From Trichomonas vaginalis G3 (taxonomy: Eukaryota > Parabasalia > Trichomonadida > Trichomonadidae), in the NCBI RefSeq assembly GCF_026262505.1, contig NC_067204.1:11240522-11304521 (forward strand): 64,000 bases of DNA, written 5' to 3'. Position numbers and translations under genes: made by a program. Position 1 is the stretch's first letter. Each line of letters starts with the position of its first letter. The notes beneath the pieces are model-generated. The model was not told where the DNA came from, searched no databases, and was given only the letters and a program-made list of their open reading frames with translations. Below are positions 25,871 to 35,621 of this stretch, piece after piece.

Positions 25871-25948
25871 GGCTTTATAAATATTTAAGGTTAAGTTGGT
25901 GTTTGTGTTGTAAAATATACGTTAACGGTTTTGTAAAGTGTCAAATTC

Positions 25949-25997
25949 ACAAGTATTGCGTATGGAGGAACGCAGTGCCTCCATACACGAGACTTGT
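25949..25997 (-). ncRNA. 49-nt stem-loop at the 3' end of a host gene
   Basis: A long hairpin: ACAAGT pairs with ACTTGT at the base, TATGGAGG with CCTCCATA at the top, and the intervening bases mostly pair too (18 of 20 positions), around a nine-base loop AACGCAGTG. It begins three bases after the TAG stop of the minus-strand host gene at 26001, so it would head the 3' untranslated region. A 3'-end processing or stability element is the simplest reading; a small structured RNA is possible. Confidence 0.5.
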
Positions 25998-26000
25998 ATA

Positions 26001-26540
26001 CTAACTAAAGTTATCCAAATTTAATGAAGCATAGTATTCTGTGTCAACATTAACAGGAGGCTGAGGATAAGGAAATAATGAACTAACTTTAGTTTTGAGT
26101 TTTTGGATAGATATATGGCGCTGATTCGATATATCAATGTATGTTTTGTAATTTGGCTCACTAAGGAAATGATTTTGAAGAAATGCTTTTTTAAGTATTA
26201 ATTCATTAATCATCAACCTAAAATCAGTGACATGATTAGGAAAAACTATTGAATTTGTAAAATTAACGAGGTCCTGATTTAATTGAGTGGCAAACATGAG
26301 CGATCCGATTTTTTCTGTAAGTTGATTTTCTAGCTCTTGAAGCTGCTTGATTTTCATTGTAAGCTCATAATCGATTAGTCGATAGTTTACGCCACAATCG
26401 AATACATTGCCTGTAAAAAGATAATTGGCTGGCGGAATAGAATTGATGAAAGATTCGGTATTATTGAAAGCAACTAAGATTTGTTTATTGATCCCTGTCG
26501 AATTTAATATGGAAAATATTTCCTGGAATTGTTTTTTGAA
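26001..26540 (-). pseudogene. C-terminal part of mariner-split host gene
   Basis: The minus frame is open from the mariner boundary (about 26540) to the TAG at 26001, about 180 codons, including MKIKQLQELENQL onward. It continues in frame from the block on the other side of the mariner if one TA is counted once, so it is the same gene. The sequence is helical with coiled-coil features and an aromatic C-terminus. Function is unknown. It is immediately followed by the stem-loop at 25949-25997. Confidence 0.75.
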
Positions 26541-26542
26541 TA

Positions 26543-27846
26543 TAGGGTGTCCAAAGGTGCGTTTAGCACAGCGCTCTATATGAGACTATTAAAGGAGATA
26601 TATGCTGATTATAAATATATAATAAAAAATATGAATATATGTATATGATGAGTATGTTGTATTTTGGCGCCATGCCGGGATATAAAATGAATTTTGAGAC
26701 AAGAGGCGGTTTCGCGGGAAATTTTGGCGGGATTTTTTTCATTTTTTTAATGAATCATAAAGAAAACATCCTCGCTCTTGCAAAAAAATGCAAAGACTGT
26801 AAAAAAATCTACGAGACATTGGTAAAATGCTTCGGTATGGATGCTCCTAGCTATTCCACTGTAACGTATCATGTTAGGATGTATCACTTCATGAACAAAA
26901 AGGCGCCCATCATAAAAATTGACAAAAAATCGCCGGATCAAAGAAAAATCAAAGCAATTCTTCAAGCGCTAGATGAAGACCCAAGAGCATCACTCAGAAG
27001 GATAGAGGAGATGACAAAGATACCACGTACAACAGTCAGTTATTATCTGCACAATTATTTGAACTACAAACTAGCGTATACACGTTGGGTTCCGCACAAC
27101 CTTAATTCAGTTCAAAAAAAATCTAGAGTCCAATCTTCGAAAGAGCTCCTCTCTATATTGGGTGCGTATCAATCCAAGAAGTTTCGCTTTTTAGTAACAG
27201 GGGACGAGTCTTGGTTTCAATATGCAACAGAAGCCAAAATCATGTGGATCCCGAAGGATGAAAATCCGCAAACATTCCCGAAGAAAAAAATTGACACACC
27301 AATGATGATGTTGTCGGTTTTTTGGGGCGTGAATGGCATCATCGCAATTGATATTCTTCAAAAACCTAATACGATGAATGCTCAGTATCTAATTGACAAT
27401 GTTCTTACTCAAATTATCAATTCTGATGAGTTTGAGAAATCCAAACAACAAAAACAAAAGTTTGCAATTCATTTTGATAATTCAAGAGTTCACAAAAGTC
27501 ATAAGGTAATGAATTACTTGGTGGAAAACAATGTCAAAGTTGTTCCAAAACCAATTTATTCACCTGATATTGCACCCTCTGACTTTTATTTATTCGGCAC
27601 GCTAAAAAAGAGAGCTGAAGGACGCGAATTCGCGAGTCCAGATGATCTTGAAAATTTTGTAAGAGAGCAATTTGAGCAATTTTCTCATGATGATTTAAAG
27701 CGTGTCTTTCAAGCCTGGATCGATCGCTGCGAACGCGTGATTGAATCCAATGGTGATTATATTTAAATAAACTTTATATATATGTAACTTGTTTATTTCT
27801 ATTCGCAGTATTCAGGTTTGTGCTAAACACACCTTTGGACACCCTA
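26543..27846 (+). mobile_element. Mariner (Tvmar-like) DNA transposon, intact-looking
   Basis: A 1.3-kb element with terminal inverted repeats. The left end begins AGGGTGTCCAAAGGTGCGTT at 26544, and the right end is the inverted match ending GGACACCCT at 27845. One base differs within this region. Each end is flanked by TA, the target duplicated by mariners. It carries one complete transposase gene and interrupts a host membrane-protein gene on the opposite strand. Confidence 0.93.
26750..27766 (+). CDS. Mariner transposase (DD34D)
   Basis: 338 residues from MNHKENILALAKK. Residues 1-110 contain the paired helix-turn-helix DNA-binding region. The catalytic triad is visible as D152 (GDESWF), D243 (HFDNSR) and D278 (YSPDIAPSD), with 34 residues between the last two, the DD34D spacing of mariners. 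The C-terminus ends AWIDRCERVIESNGDY, as in the family. An upstream in-frame extension exists, but the usual mariner start aligns with this ATG. The frame is intact and the ends are matched, so activity at some recent time is likely. Confidence 0.93.
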   Translation: MNHKENILALAKKCKDCKKIYETLVKCFGMDAPSYSTVTYHVRMYHFMNKKAPIIKIDKKSPDQRKIKAILQALDEDPRASLRRIEEMTKIPRTTVSYYLHNYLNYKLAYTRWVPHNLNSVQKKSRVQSSKELLSILGAYQSKKFRFLVTGDESWFQYATEAKIMWIPKDENPQTFPKKKIDTPMMMLSVFWGVNGIIAIDILQKPNTMNAQYLIDNVLTQIINSDEFEKSKQQKQKFAIHFDNSRVHKSHKVMNYLVENNVKVVPKPIYSPDIAPSDFYLFGTLKKRAEGREFASPDDLENFVREQFEQFSHDDLKRVFQAWIDRCERVIESNGDYI

Positions 27847-29588
27847 TAGAATTAGTTGATTTTCAAAATTGGTTTGGAAATATTTGATTTGATTAAATAA
27901 ACCAATATTTTCCTTGATTAATTCAGAAATTTCTGGGAATATCGCTTGCTGGCAATCATTCAAAATAGTTGTCATTCGTCTTATAGCAGCTTGGGTTTGA
28001 TTATAACGAGGTGCCATTGGTATTACAGGGTTAGGCAAATCAAGTAGAGTGTAATCGGAAAAGATGTCGATTGCAGCAAACTGTGCAAATTCAATCATGA
28101 GATTTGAAAAAAAATGGACGATGTATTCTCCAAGAGGTATCAAATTAACCCTATTAAATTTCTCAAGTGAACTCAAATGATCCAATCTCTTCAAGTACAT
28201 CTTGTTAAAATTAGTGAGTTCTCTTTCTAATATATTGAGGTCATTTCTTAATTTTTTCAGATCTTCAATTGTAAATCGTCTATTTCCATGAATAAAATCA
28301 TTAAGCGCCTGCGAAAGCAATGTTATTTGCCAGCCTTTTATTGGAATAAATCCTATAATATCTACAGTAAGATCACCTTCATTCTTGTAAAAATAAATTT
28401 GTTGAGTATAATTCAAGTAATCATTATAATAAGATGTAACTATTTCTGTTAATGTTTGTAATTTCTGGATTAGAAAACAAATATATGGGAAATATTTTCT
28501 GACGGGTTGATTAAATCTTTGAAGGTATTGAAATTGGTCCTGCAAACGTAAGTTGTAGTCATAGATTGTTCTATGAACATTATACAAGTTAGTATTTGTA
28601 AACATTAAATTCGTAAAGTTTAACATTATTTGATTGAATACAGCGTTTTCATTAGCAATAGATTGAAGAATTCCTTGATATCGGCTCTGGTTTTTAAGAA
28701 TAAGATTTGATATATCATTCAAAGAAGTTGATAAATGATTATTGATTTGAGTCAGTTGGCTCATTATTGTAGATGGTTTAATGCTAATATCTGACGAATT
28801 ATTCCCAATTATCAGTTCTCCATTAGCGATTTGGCTATAGGAAAGTTGCTCCATTAGAATTTCATTGTGAACATTATGACCAATACAAATCGAATAAGTT
28901 AGTTTAATTCTTTCAAGATGTGGCCAAGGACAAATTCTATATGTTCTTGCCAAGTCTTCAATGAATTCATTTGAAATAGGATCTGAATCATTAAATTCCT
29001 CAACTAGCTTTGGAATCACGTAATAATAAATATATATTTGTACAAAATAAACAAGAAGTTCGATAAATAAAGTAACACCATCAATAACAATATAAATAAC
29101 GCATTCTGATTTATCTGTTGTAACTTTTGCAACACTCAGAATTTTATCAGTAATGTTTTCATCGTAAGGAAGTGTTTCATTGTTATAGATTTTCTCAGCT
29201 GACTCAGGCAAAGCTACAAAACAAATAATAATTATGAGAAAGGTAAAAAAGTGAATTGGAACAAAATATATATCTTGGATATCATTGATTGATTTTGGGC
29301 GCAGCGTGAGACTATCTTTTGTGAGACTGTTATAGGAGGTGAACTTGTATTCTGCATTTGAATTTAAAGAAATTTTGGATTTAGAAGTTACACCTGAAAG
29401 TGGAATGCATGCAAAATATTGATTGATTTGCGCTGATATTTTCGTCAATTCGCTTTTGTCGGGGAACCTTTCTTCATTGATATGCCAAAAAATATCAGCA
29501 ATTTTTTCATGATCAAGTTGATTAGTTATATGACGTGGCATGCCGTTTTGATATTCTTGTAATGTATCAATAATCTTTTGTAAATACT
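27847..29588 (-). pseudogene. Middle part of mariner-split host membrane protein
   Basis: A minus frame open for about 570 residues or more, containing MPRHITNQLDHEKIADIFWH and continuing to the mariner at 27846. It has hydrophobic segments near HFFTFLIIIICFVAL and VTLFIELLVYFVQIYIYYYV, several Asn-glycosylation-like sites, and long helical stretches (QTQAAIRRMTTILNDCQQ). Codons upstream of that ATG (KKTLLEYLQKIIDTLQEYQN) are also coding-like and run into the A9 tract at 29598-29606, where the frame of the N-terminal block meets it one base out of register. This is a large multi-pass membrane protein of unknown family. Confidence 0.75.
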
Positions 29589-29930
29589 CTAAAAGTGTTT
29601 TTTTTTCGTTCTTGATTTCTTGATTAAAATTATAACTATGATAACAAACATTGTAATGAAATATAAAAATTGTAAAATCGTAATAGATAATTTAACTCTA
29701 AAATATGAATCAAAATCAGAAGGTTTTTTAATACCATTTGGAAGAGTTAGATTTGTGACGTTAAGTTGGTCCGACATTGGGTTCTTCGGATTTTCTTGCC
29801 ATTTAAAGTCTCCATATAAAAGGACAACTTGGATAGCAAGTAGAATGATGGAAAAAATTTTTACAAAGTAATTATAGCGGTATATGTTTTCAAGAAAGTC
29901 TAATAAACGCCCAGCAACATATCGGCCCAT
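29589..29930 (-). pseudogene. N-terminal part of the same host membrane protein
   Basis: 113 residues from MGRYVAGRLLDFLENIY. There are two membrane segments, FSIILLAIQVVLLYG near residue 26 and ITILQFLYFITMFVIIVIIL near 82, then a basic KKSRTKKK end. The following block lies in the next frame across an A9 run. The other copy has A7 at this site, which would keep a single frame. The nine-base tract may be a sequencing or replication slip, so this is listed as part of a broken gene rather than a separate one. Confidence 0.7.
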
Positions 29931-30334
29931 TTATTGTTTCTTTATTTTTTGTAAAGATTGATAGCTTTACAATGAATACTGGAAATATTTTATAAAACTA
30001 TCAATCTTTATCAAGAATTCCAAAATAGAGGAATTATTGAAAATCGTCCCACCTTTTCAATTTTTACACTATTATTAAAATATGTTATATATGAATTGAC
30101 AAGCCAACAATCCAAAAATTGTCGAATGACAATATATTTGATTTGAGATATTTACAAAATTTAGCGGTGCTTTATTCAATATGATTTTATGATTGTGATT
30201 GAGAAAAATTTTGTTACGAATTTGAATAAATATAAATATACAGTTGTTTGGTAAAATCGATATTTGGAAAAACGACATAAAAATTTTTATTGAATTATAT
30301 CACTTTACAAAACGATAAGAAAATTTTTATATCA
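29931..30334. other. Divergent intergenic with initiator-like site
   Basis: A 404-bp AT-rich region between the minus gene starting at 29930 and the plus gene at 30335. TCACTTT at 30300-30306 matches the trichomonad initiator TCAYW, 29 bases before the ATG, and is also kept in the degraded copy. No gene is seen. Confidence 0.6.
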
Positions 30335-31150
30335 ATGTTTGATAGAGAAGGCTTTTTTACAATATCTCACCAGAGATGTTATAAGCAAATTACTTCAAGA
30401 TGTAGTTATCTTGTTGATAATTCTGAAGAGTATGTAAATCATGTTATTGATCTTAGTGAAAAATTATATAATCTTGACCCTGATCTTATTCCAACAAAAC
30501 TTTACTCATATTATGCTCAAGCACAAGACAAATGCTATACTTTTTTAAAATTTATAAAACCTCATTACATTTCTAAACAAGAATTTGAAGAAATTTACAC
30601 TTATTTAGCAAATTCGTCAGATCAAATGTATCAATATCTTGAAGGATTGAATCAAGCATATTCATACAAATTTACGTTTTTCAAGTTTATCTTACCATAT
30701 ATTTATTTCAGTAATCAAATCCAAAATTCATTACAAATGAAGATTGCTGATTATTATAATAATATTGACCACAATGCATGGGATTTCGTTGATACTGTTC
30801 ATAAACTTATGAAATTTCTTGCTGAAAAAAGTAAACTTTACAAACAACGAGTTACTGAAAATGGATTAGATAACACCCTTAGCAATGATTTAATTCGATA
30901 TGTTACAAACTTTCAGCCACTTGCATTAGGTAGTTTCTTAACTACAAAAGATGAATGGAAAAAGTGCCTTGAATTTGCTGTTTCAATTGAAGAACTAATT
31001 CACAAATATCCCACAAAAATTCCTGAAGTATTCCATACTACACGAAATCGCTCAACACACATTGATCCATGCATCTCTACATACAAAATTTTACATTGTT
31101 ACAATGTTAATTCAATTGCTGAATTGAAACAGTTTTTAAAATTAGATTAA
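30335..31150 (+). CDS. Host protein of 271 residues, unknown
   Basis: Starts at ATG 30335 (MFDREGFFTISHQ). A longer in-frame reading would need a non-ATG start. It is rich in Tyr, Phe, Leu and Asn and predicted largely helical, without clear membrane segments. Notable words are YYAQAQDKCYTFLKFIKPHY near residue 60 and a late CISTYKILHCYNV. The stop is followed by AAAA, so TAAAA overlaps the stop as in trichomonad polyadenylation signals. It has a degraded second copy at 3469-4054. No family is recognised. Confidence 0.7.
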   Translation: MFDREGFFTISHQRCYKQITSRCSYLVDNSEEYVNHVIDLSEKLYNLDPDLIPTKLYSYYAQAQDKCYTFLKFIKPHYISKQEFEEIYTYLANSSDQMYQYLEGLNQAYSYKFTFFKFILPYIYFSNQIQNSLQMKIADYYNNIDHNAWDFVDTVHKLMKFLAEKSKLYKQRVTENGLDNTLSNDLIRYVTNFQPLALGSFLTTKDEWKKCLEFAVSIEELIHKYPTKIPEVFHTTRNRSTHIDPCISTYKILHCYNVNSIAELKQFLKLD

Positions 31151-31617
31151 AAACTAATTTTTGTATAAATTGATTTATAATTTTCTATCAAGAAGTCAGA
31201 GTATAAGATATATCAGTGTATCTTAGTTAAATAGCATTGGATCTGTTTCCAAACCAATTGTAATATGTTAGACATGAATAAAAATCACATTTTTGAATAA
31301 GCAACCCTGGATAATTGAAAATGTTTGAACAAAAATTTATGTTATTCACCTATCGAAACGGTAAAAAGATAGAGTATGACGTATATATTCTACGACCTTG
31401 TTCATTCATAAAAATACTAATTCTATCATAGGGAAAAAGTACTATCAGGTGTTTTTTATTGAATAGTTGTAAACTAAGCTTGTGATCATTTAAATTTCGA
31501 ACTACCGGATCTAAATTGTTTAATGTTTATTGAATAATATTCATCAACAAGAGGCATAATAATTGTAAATTTTCGTTGATTGTATTTCCGCTGAACCAAC
31601 TTTTGACAAATTTTACA
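31151..31617. other. Intergenic, nothing seen
   Basis: AT-rich sequence without open frames of note, repeats or strong hairpins. Confidence 0.5.
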
Positions 31618-31791
31618 ATGAACGACGAAGAACTTTCACCGAGAATTATCGCCGTTGGTGATTCTGGTGTAGGTAAAACTAGTTTAATTCATCGTATTAA
31701 GAGTGGCTCTTTCCTTGATCAGACTGTTCCGACGATTGGAGCAGGAGTAAATCCAATAGATGTAGAAGTTGATGGAAAAGTTATTTCATGA
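31618..31791 (+). pseudogene. Truncated Rab-like GTPase, N-terminal fragment
   Basis: 58 residues (MNDEELSPRIIAVGDSGVGK...) give the G1 P-loop GDSGVGKTSL, a switch I region with Thr in VPTIGAG, and the following strand VEVDGKVIS. The frame stops exactly where the switch II WDTAGQE would follow. No GT-AG intron of the trichomonad type (GTATGT start, ACTAACACACAG end) is visible, so this is a 3'-truncated gene copy. The next 100 bases lead into the hairpin repeats. Confidence 0.8.
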
Positions 31792-31894
31792 AGATATTAT
31801 TTAATTTAATTTTATGCTTCGAAATATTATTCTTGATTTAATACTATGATTCGTATTTTAGGTAAATATTCGGACCTTGAACCCAAGAAGAGGA

Positions 31895-32248
31895 ACTTCC
31901 TCAAAAATCGGATACTGATTGTTGAAAAAAGACTATAAAGCATGTTCTTTTAAGTCTATGTTACTTATCTGTGATGCCATAACTGAACAGGCATCATAGA
32001 AGAACTCCCTCAACAATCAGATACTGATTGTTGAGGAAAGACTTAAAAGATTGCTCTTAGCATTCTTTGAAGTCTTTTGTTCCTCATCTTGGGCTCTATG
32101 TCTAAGCAAGAACCCAAACTGAGGAACAAAGTCGACAATCAGATACTGATTGTTAACAAAAAACTTCAGAGACCGTTCTTAACAGTCTTTGAAGTTTTCA
32201 TACTATTTTCAGGTAGAGTATCTAAGCGAGTTCCCAAGAAGAGGAACT
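31895..32248 (+). repeat. Tandem block of paired hairpins, about three units
   Basis: Three related units of about 125 bp, each with two hairpins in a fixed order. First hairpin: 13 perfect pairs around ATA at 32008-32036 (CAATCAGATACTGATTG in the middle), with weaker versions at 31899-31925 and 32135-32153. Second hairpin: AAAGACTT with AAGTCTTT at 32037-32077, 14 pairs at 32160-32198 (AAAACTTCAGAGAC with GTCTTTGAAGTTTT), and a weaker one at 31930-31957. A linker stem TGTTCCTCA/TGAGGAACA plus TTGGG/CCCAA spans 32078-32128. Stem sequences differ between units but pairing is kept. No reading frame explains it. Confidence 0.75.
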
Positions 32249-32635
32249 TTTAAAAAATTTCGACCTTGAATCGAGAATTTTATTGGTAAACTCTTATTAT
32301 TTATTTTATAATATCATGTAAATCTATTAATTTGACTCAATGTAGTCTTCAAAATTATACAATTGCGAATTAATGACTCTAATTTTTTGTGAATCTTCTA
32401 AATATCTCGTTTTTCGAATTTCGTATCGTAGTCGACATCTTCATACAATATATTTTTCTGCTCTGATTTACATTTCCGTGTTTATGAATTTTTGTTCGAA
32501 ATTTTTCGTATGCAATCTTGCATTAAAACTAAGTTTGTGATCTGCGACGATAGACCTCCTTTAATAATTTTTGCCGAATTTTTGGTGTCGATCTCGCGTC
32601 GAAATGCGAGGTTTTGTCCGATCAAACTGCGAAAA
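32249..32635. other. Intergenic, upstream of coiled-coil gene
   Basis: AT-rich, then from about 32575 a more GC-balanced stretch (GTCGATCTCGCGTCGAAATG) just before the presumed gene start. No canonical initiator site was found close to 32636. Confidence 0.45.
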
Positions 32636-32740
32636 ATGGCCAAAATTTGAGAGATAATTACAGGCGATGCCGGAGATAATGACTTAATTGAGCAAATTCA
32701 AGCACGTACAACAGAGCAAATCAACCAAGTACACACAACA

Positions 32741-34156
32741 ATGGCCGATTTACTTAACAACAGACTCGCTTCTCTACAAAAAGCTCTTGATATTGCGCTC
32801 ATGCACACAACATCAGATAATGCACCAAAACTCAACGAAGTTTGGGCAGTTACATCTCAAAACAGAGCTGCTCTCGTCAATGCAATGACAGAACAATCAC
32901 TTTTATCAAGAAGAGTCGATGTTTTGCAGCAATTAATTGATAATTTGCAGCAAAATCCATCAAATCCTGAATCTCCGAACCGTCCAATGCTTTCAAGCAT
33001 CATGGCACATCAAACAGCAGCAACACGTGCAGGAATGTTGATTCCGTTAGACAACGACATTCGTGCAAAAGAACATCAAAAACTAGAAAAAACAGTTGAC
33101 CATCTTGGCGGCCAAATCGATGCTGCTCTTCAAGATATCCTTCGAATCAAGAACGCCGTCAACAGGAATGAGAAAGATGTTAGAGATGTCGTACTCGCAA
33201 TCATCGATGAATTCAAATTGATCAGAACAAACGCGAGTGGTTTAGAACATCTTCCTCCACTTAATTTGGCAACATGTGTCCCCAGTTTCTTCAATAATCC
33301 AAGCTTCACATTTGCACGTGTTGGTGGTGACGATGAATCACCAGATGAATCTGATAGATCTAGCTCTCTTCCAACAGGATCAGGCACATCAACACTTGAA
33401 AGAATGAGACTTGGAAGAAGAGGAAGATACAGAGAAGACAGCGAAAACGAAGACATGATCAGTGGCGAAATTTCAGAAGATGACATTGGCATAAAGAAGA
33501 AACAGTCAACAACGTTCTTCAAGACTAAAAAGATCTCTGGATTGATGCATATAATTTCTCGACAGCCTAACTATAACTCTCCACCTCCAAAGCTTGATAT
33601 TGATGACAAGAAATCAGTGAAAAACGATGACAAAAAATCAGTTAAAAGTGAAAGTGAAAATGATAACATTTCAACACAAGTTTCAGGTAATATTTTGTAT
33701 GTTGGGAATACGTCTAAATCGCAGCCAGAGCAGACAGTTGTCCATGTAATTGAAAAGGAAACATCGGAACAGTTGAAAGGACAAATGGAACTTTTCATCA
33801 AAAACAAAAATGAACTTATGTCAGCTGTTGAAAGAAAAGTTGATCGCGATTTTGTTGAGAAAGTATTTAACAAGTTCAGAGTTATCATCAACGGATTGAA
33901 TGAACGAGTGAAAGAGCTTGCATCGTCTATGGATAAATTCGCCACTCAAAAGGACGTTCAGACAGTTGCCGAAGTTTTGTCACAGACAGCAGCGATGGTC
34001 GAAAAATCATCTACAAAACAAGGCAAACTTCCTGTTTCTAACTTCGGCGGAAGTGGAGATTTCGTCTATGGTGATGATGGTTCTGCATTTGTTAAAGAAA
34101 CTAAGAAAGAATCATCTGAATTACCTCTTCTTCAGAAATCAAATAACAACAGATAA
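32741..34156 (+). CDS. Coiled-coil host protein, possibly lacking its original start
   Basis: 471 residues from ATG 32741 (MADLLNNRLASLQK). Helical heptads run through residues 1-140, then an Asp/Ser-rich acidic linker (GGDDESPDESDRSSS near 205 and later SENEDMISGEISEDD), then a second coiled coil from about 345. The frame is open and coding-like further upstream (GDAGDNDLIEQIQARTTEQI) back to an ATG at 32636, but that reading meets a TGA at its fifth codon (32648-32650). Either the short form is used or the long form is mutated. Family unknown; cytoskeletal or scaffold use is only a guess. Confidence 0.75.
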   Translation: MADLLNNRLASLQKALDIALMHTTSDNAPKLNEVWAVTSQNRAALVNAMTEQSLLSRRVDVLQQLIDNLQQNPSNPESPNRPMLSSIMAHQTAATRAGMLIPLDNDIRAKEHQKLEKTVDHLGGQIDAALQDILRIKNAVNRNEKDVRDVVLAIIDEFKLIRTNASGLEHLPPLNLATCVPSFFNNPSFTFARVGGDDESPDESDRSSSLPTGSGTSTLERMRLGRRGRYREDSENEDMISGEISEDDIGIKKKQSTTFFKTKKISGLMHIISRQPNYNSPPPKLDIDDKKSVKNDDKKSVKSESENDNISTQVSGNILYVGNTSKSQPEQTVVHVIEKETSEQLKGQMELFIKNKNELMSAVERKVDRDFVEKVFNKFRVIINGLNERVKELASSMDKFATQKDVQTVAEVLSQTAAMVEKSSTKQGKLPVSNFGGSGDFVYGDDGSAFVKETKKESSELPLLQKSNNNR

Positions 34157-34616
34157 TTATTATTGTTTTTGTTTTTATTTTTTATTATTTATATTTCTAT
34201 GTATTTTTATTGTAAAAAGTTTTTTTATATTTATCTGAAGAATACTTTTATATATATATTTGTTTAAAGAATACTATCTTGTAGTATTCTATTCTTATCT
34301 TAAGTCTTTCAATTGTTTTCAAACGAGAATAAACTATAGATCCAATAGACTTTTCAGGCGGCACCGATATTGTTTCTTTTTTGATTAATCAATCTGAATA
34401 AAATATTAAAACTAAATAACAAGGACGGATATTTTTACATATGGTCAATCCATTTATCAATGAAAGGACGCTCATCTGACGTCACTCAATCAAATTCAAT
34501 TTATGGAAATTTTGACTATTTTTGAGAAGTTTTTTTTATCCAAAATTTATGGAATAGCAAAATTCCCTTTTAATAAGGGGATAAAAACTATTTCATAAAT
34601 CTTTTTATGAAATTAA
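34157..34616. other. Intergenic, 5' part shared among beta-helix copies
   Basis: Low-complexity T-rich sequence after the coiled-coil gene. From about 34505, ATCCAAAATTTATGGAATAG and following bases are shared with the other two beta-helix copies, so the repeated unit includes about 110 bp upstream of each open frame. Confidence 0.6.
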
Positions 34617-35621
34617 CATGACTCAATATTCTTTAAACATCAACTTACCAATGCAATACGAATTGAAATTCACGAAGATTGGACAGAATTTTATCCAAAC
34701 ACACAAACATACGAAAATTATACAAAAAATAATAGTAAACTCGAAGCGAAAGAAAGCAGTTATTATGTTTCATCATGCTTTTTCACTCAAGTAAACACAC
34801 AAGGTTCAGTTTACTTAAACACACAAAAAAATACAATCAAATTCCTCATTGATACTACAACATTTAATAATTGTAGTAACAGTCAAACAGGCGGTTGTAT
34901 TTTCTATCAATCTGAAGGCGAATTTGTTCAAGATCGCGTGTGCAGTTTCGCTTCTAAAGTAAACTCACAAACTACACAAGGTGTTTACTGTAAAATTGAT
35001 GTTAGTGAAAGTAATACCTACAAAAATTATATTCATGATTCCTCTATTAGTAAAAGTGGAGATGAAAGTGAACTTGGATGGTGTAATCTTTATTTAATAA
35101 ACGGCCAAATCGAAATTAAATCAATCAACATTTCATTTTCGAAAATATTTTTGAGAGATTTTTATGAAGTTGATTCATTTTCAAAAGGATCAAATTGTTC
35201 ATTTTCCACTTTTTCTAATTCAAGTGGAACTAGTTATAATTATAAATTCCTTTATTATAATTCTCAAGAAACTTTTGAAATTCGGAATTGTAACATTTTA
35301 AATAACATTGGAATGATTCTTTGGGCACAATCTGCGCCAGTTAATATCAAAAATAGTAGTTTTATAAATAACACTAATTCTCGTTATTTTCAAGGTAAAA
35401 TTACTTTAGATGGATGTTACATTGATAACAATTCTCCAGTAACAGAAGGAGCAGTTATCTTTATAAATAATATCACAAATGAATTTACTCATAATCTTCC
35501 TCATTTTTCAACTGCTCTTTGTCATGCAGATATTCCTATTATTTATGAAATCAAAGAAAACATTCAACATAGTGAATATGTTTCTTTTCTTTGTGTTTTT
35601 CTTTCATCAATAAACATCTAA
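34617..35621 (+). pseudogene. Start-less beta-helix (Pmp-like) copy 1
   Basis: An open frame of 334 codons without an initiating ATG at its 5' end; TAA precedes it at 34614. Words such as FNNCSNSQTGGCIFY, NCNILNN, NSSFINN and LDGCYIDNNSP are typical of chlamydial polymorphic-membrane-protein-like, right-handed beta-helix surface proteins that are amplified in Trichomonas. The frame is not interrupted. The nearest ATG-started frame (34619, another register) is short. It is either a truncated gene fragment or a silent copy. Two close relatives lie at 42470-43495 and 48638-49675. Confidence 0.7.

Larger units (their letters stand above)
4077..25885. mobile_element. Polinton/Maverick element 1, looks whole
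   Basis: A self-synthesising DNA element of about 21.8 kb, bounded by terminal inverted repeats (4077-4675 and 25171-25885). It carries the hallmark set: retroviral-type integrase, protein-primed family B polymerase, FtsK/HerA-like ATPase, double jelly-roll major capsid protein and a penton-like minor capsid protein, plus about fifteen further genes. I recognise no adenain-like protease. All listed genes are open, and the inner parts of the two repeats differ at only a handful of positions, so it is young. The exact outer ends are uncertain because they run into a 24-bp tandem array of different length on each side, and I could not define a target-site duplication. Confidence 0.93.
25171..25885. 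repeat. Right terminal inverted repeat, Polinton 1
   Basis: Reverse complement of 4077-4675, with a longer outer array. Only about three differences separate the two repeats over roughly 500 bp, which argues for a recent insertion or for end-to-end copying during replication. It carries the second copy of the 108-residue gene and an inverted half-site module. Confidence 0.92.
26981..30918 (+). repeat. Better-quality partner of the 1-4054 copy
   Basis: Direct-repeat partner of 1-4054 with open frames. It spans the 3' part of the mariner, the membrane-protein gene and the first two-thirds of the 271-residue gene. The two copies lie about 23 kb apart, with the Polinton between them. Confidence 0.85.

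Noticed and set aside
25559-25888. Open frames through the 24-bp terminal array giving SEVVCENV-type octapeptide repeats
   Set aside because: The unit length is a multiple of three, so any frame without a stop in one unit stays open. No separate start motif is present, and copy number differs between ends.
31791-32635. Intron joining the Rab fragment to a downstream exon
   Set aside because: No trichomonad splice signals (GTATGT start, ACTAACACACAG end) and no matching downstream G-domain.
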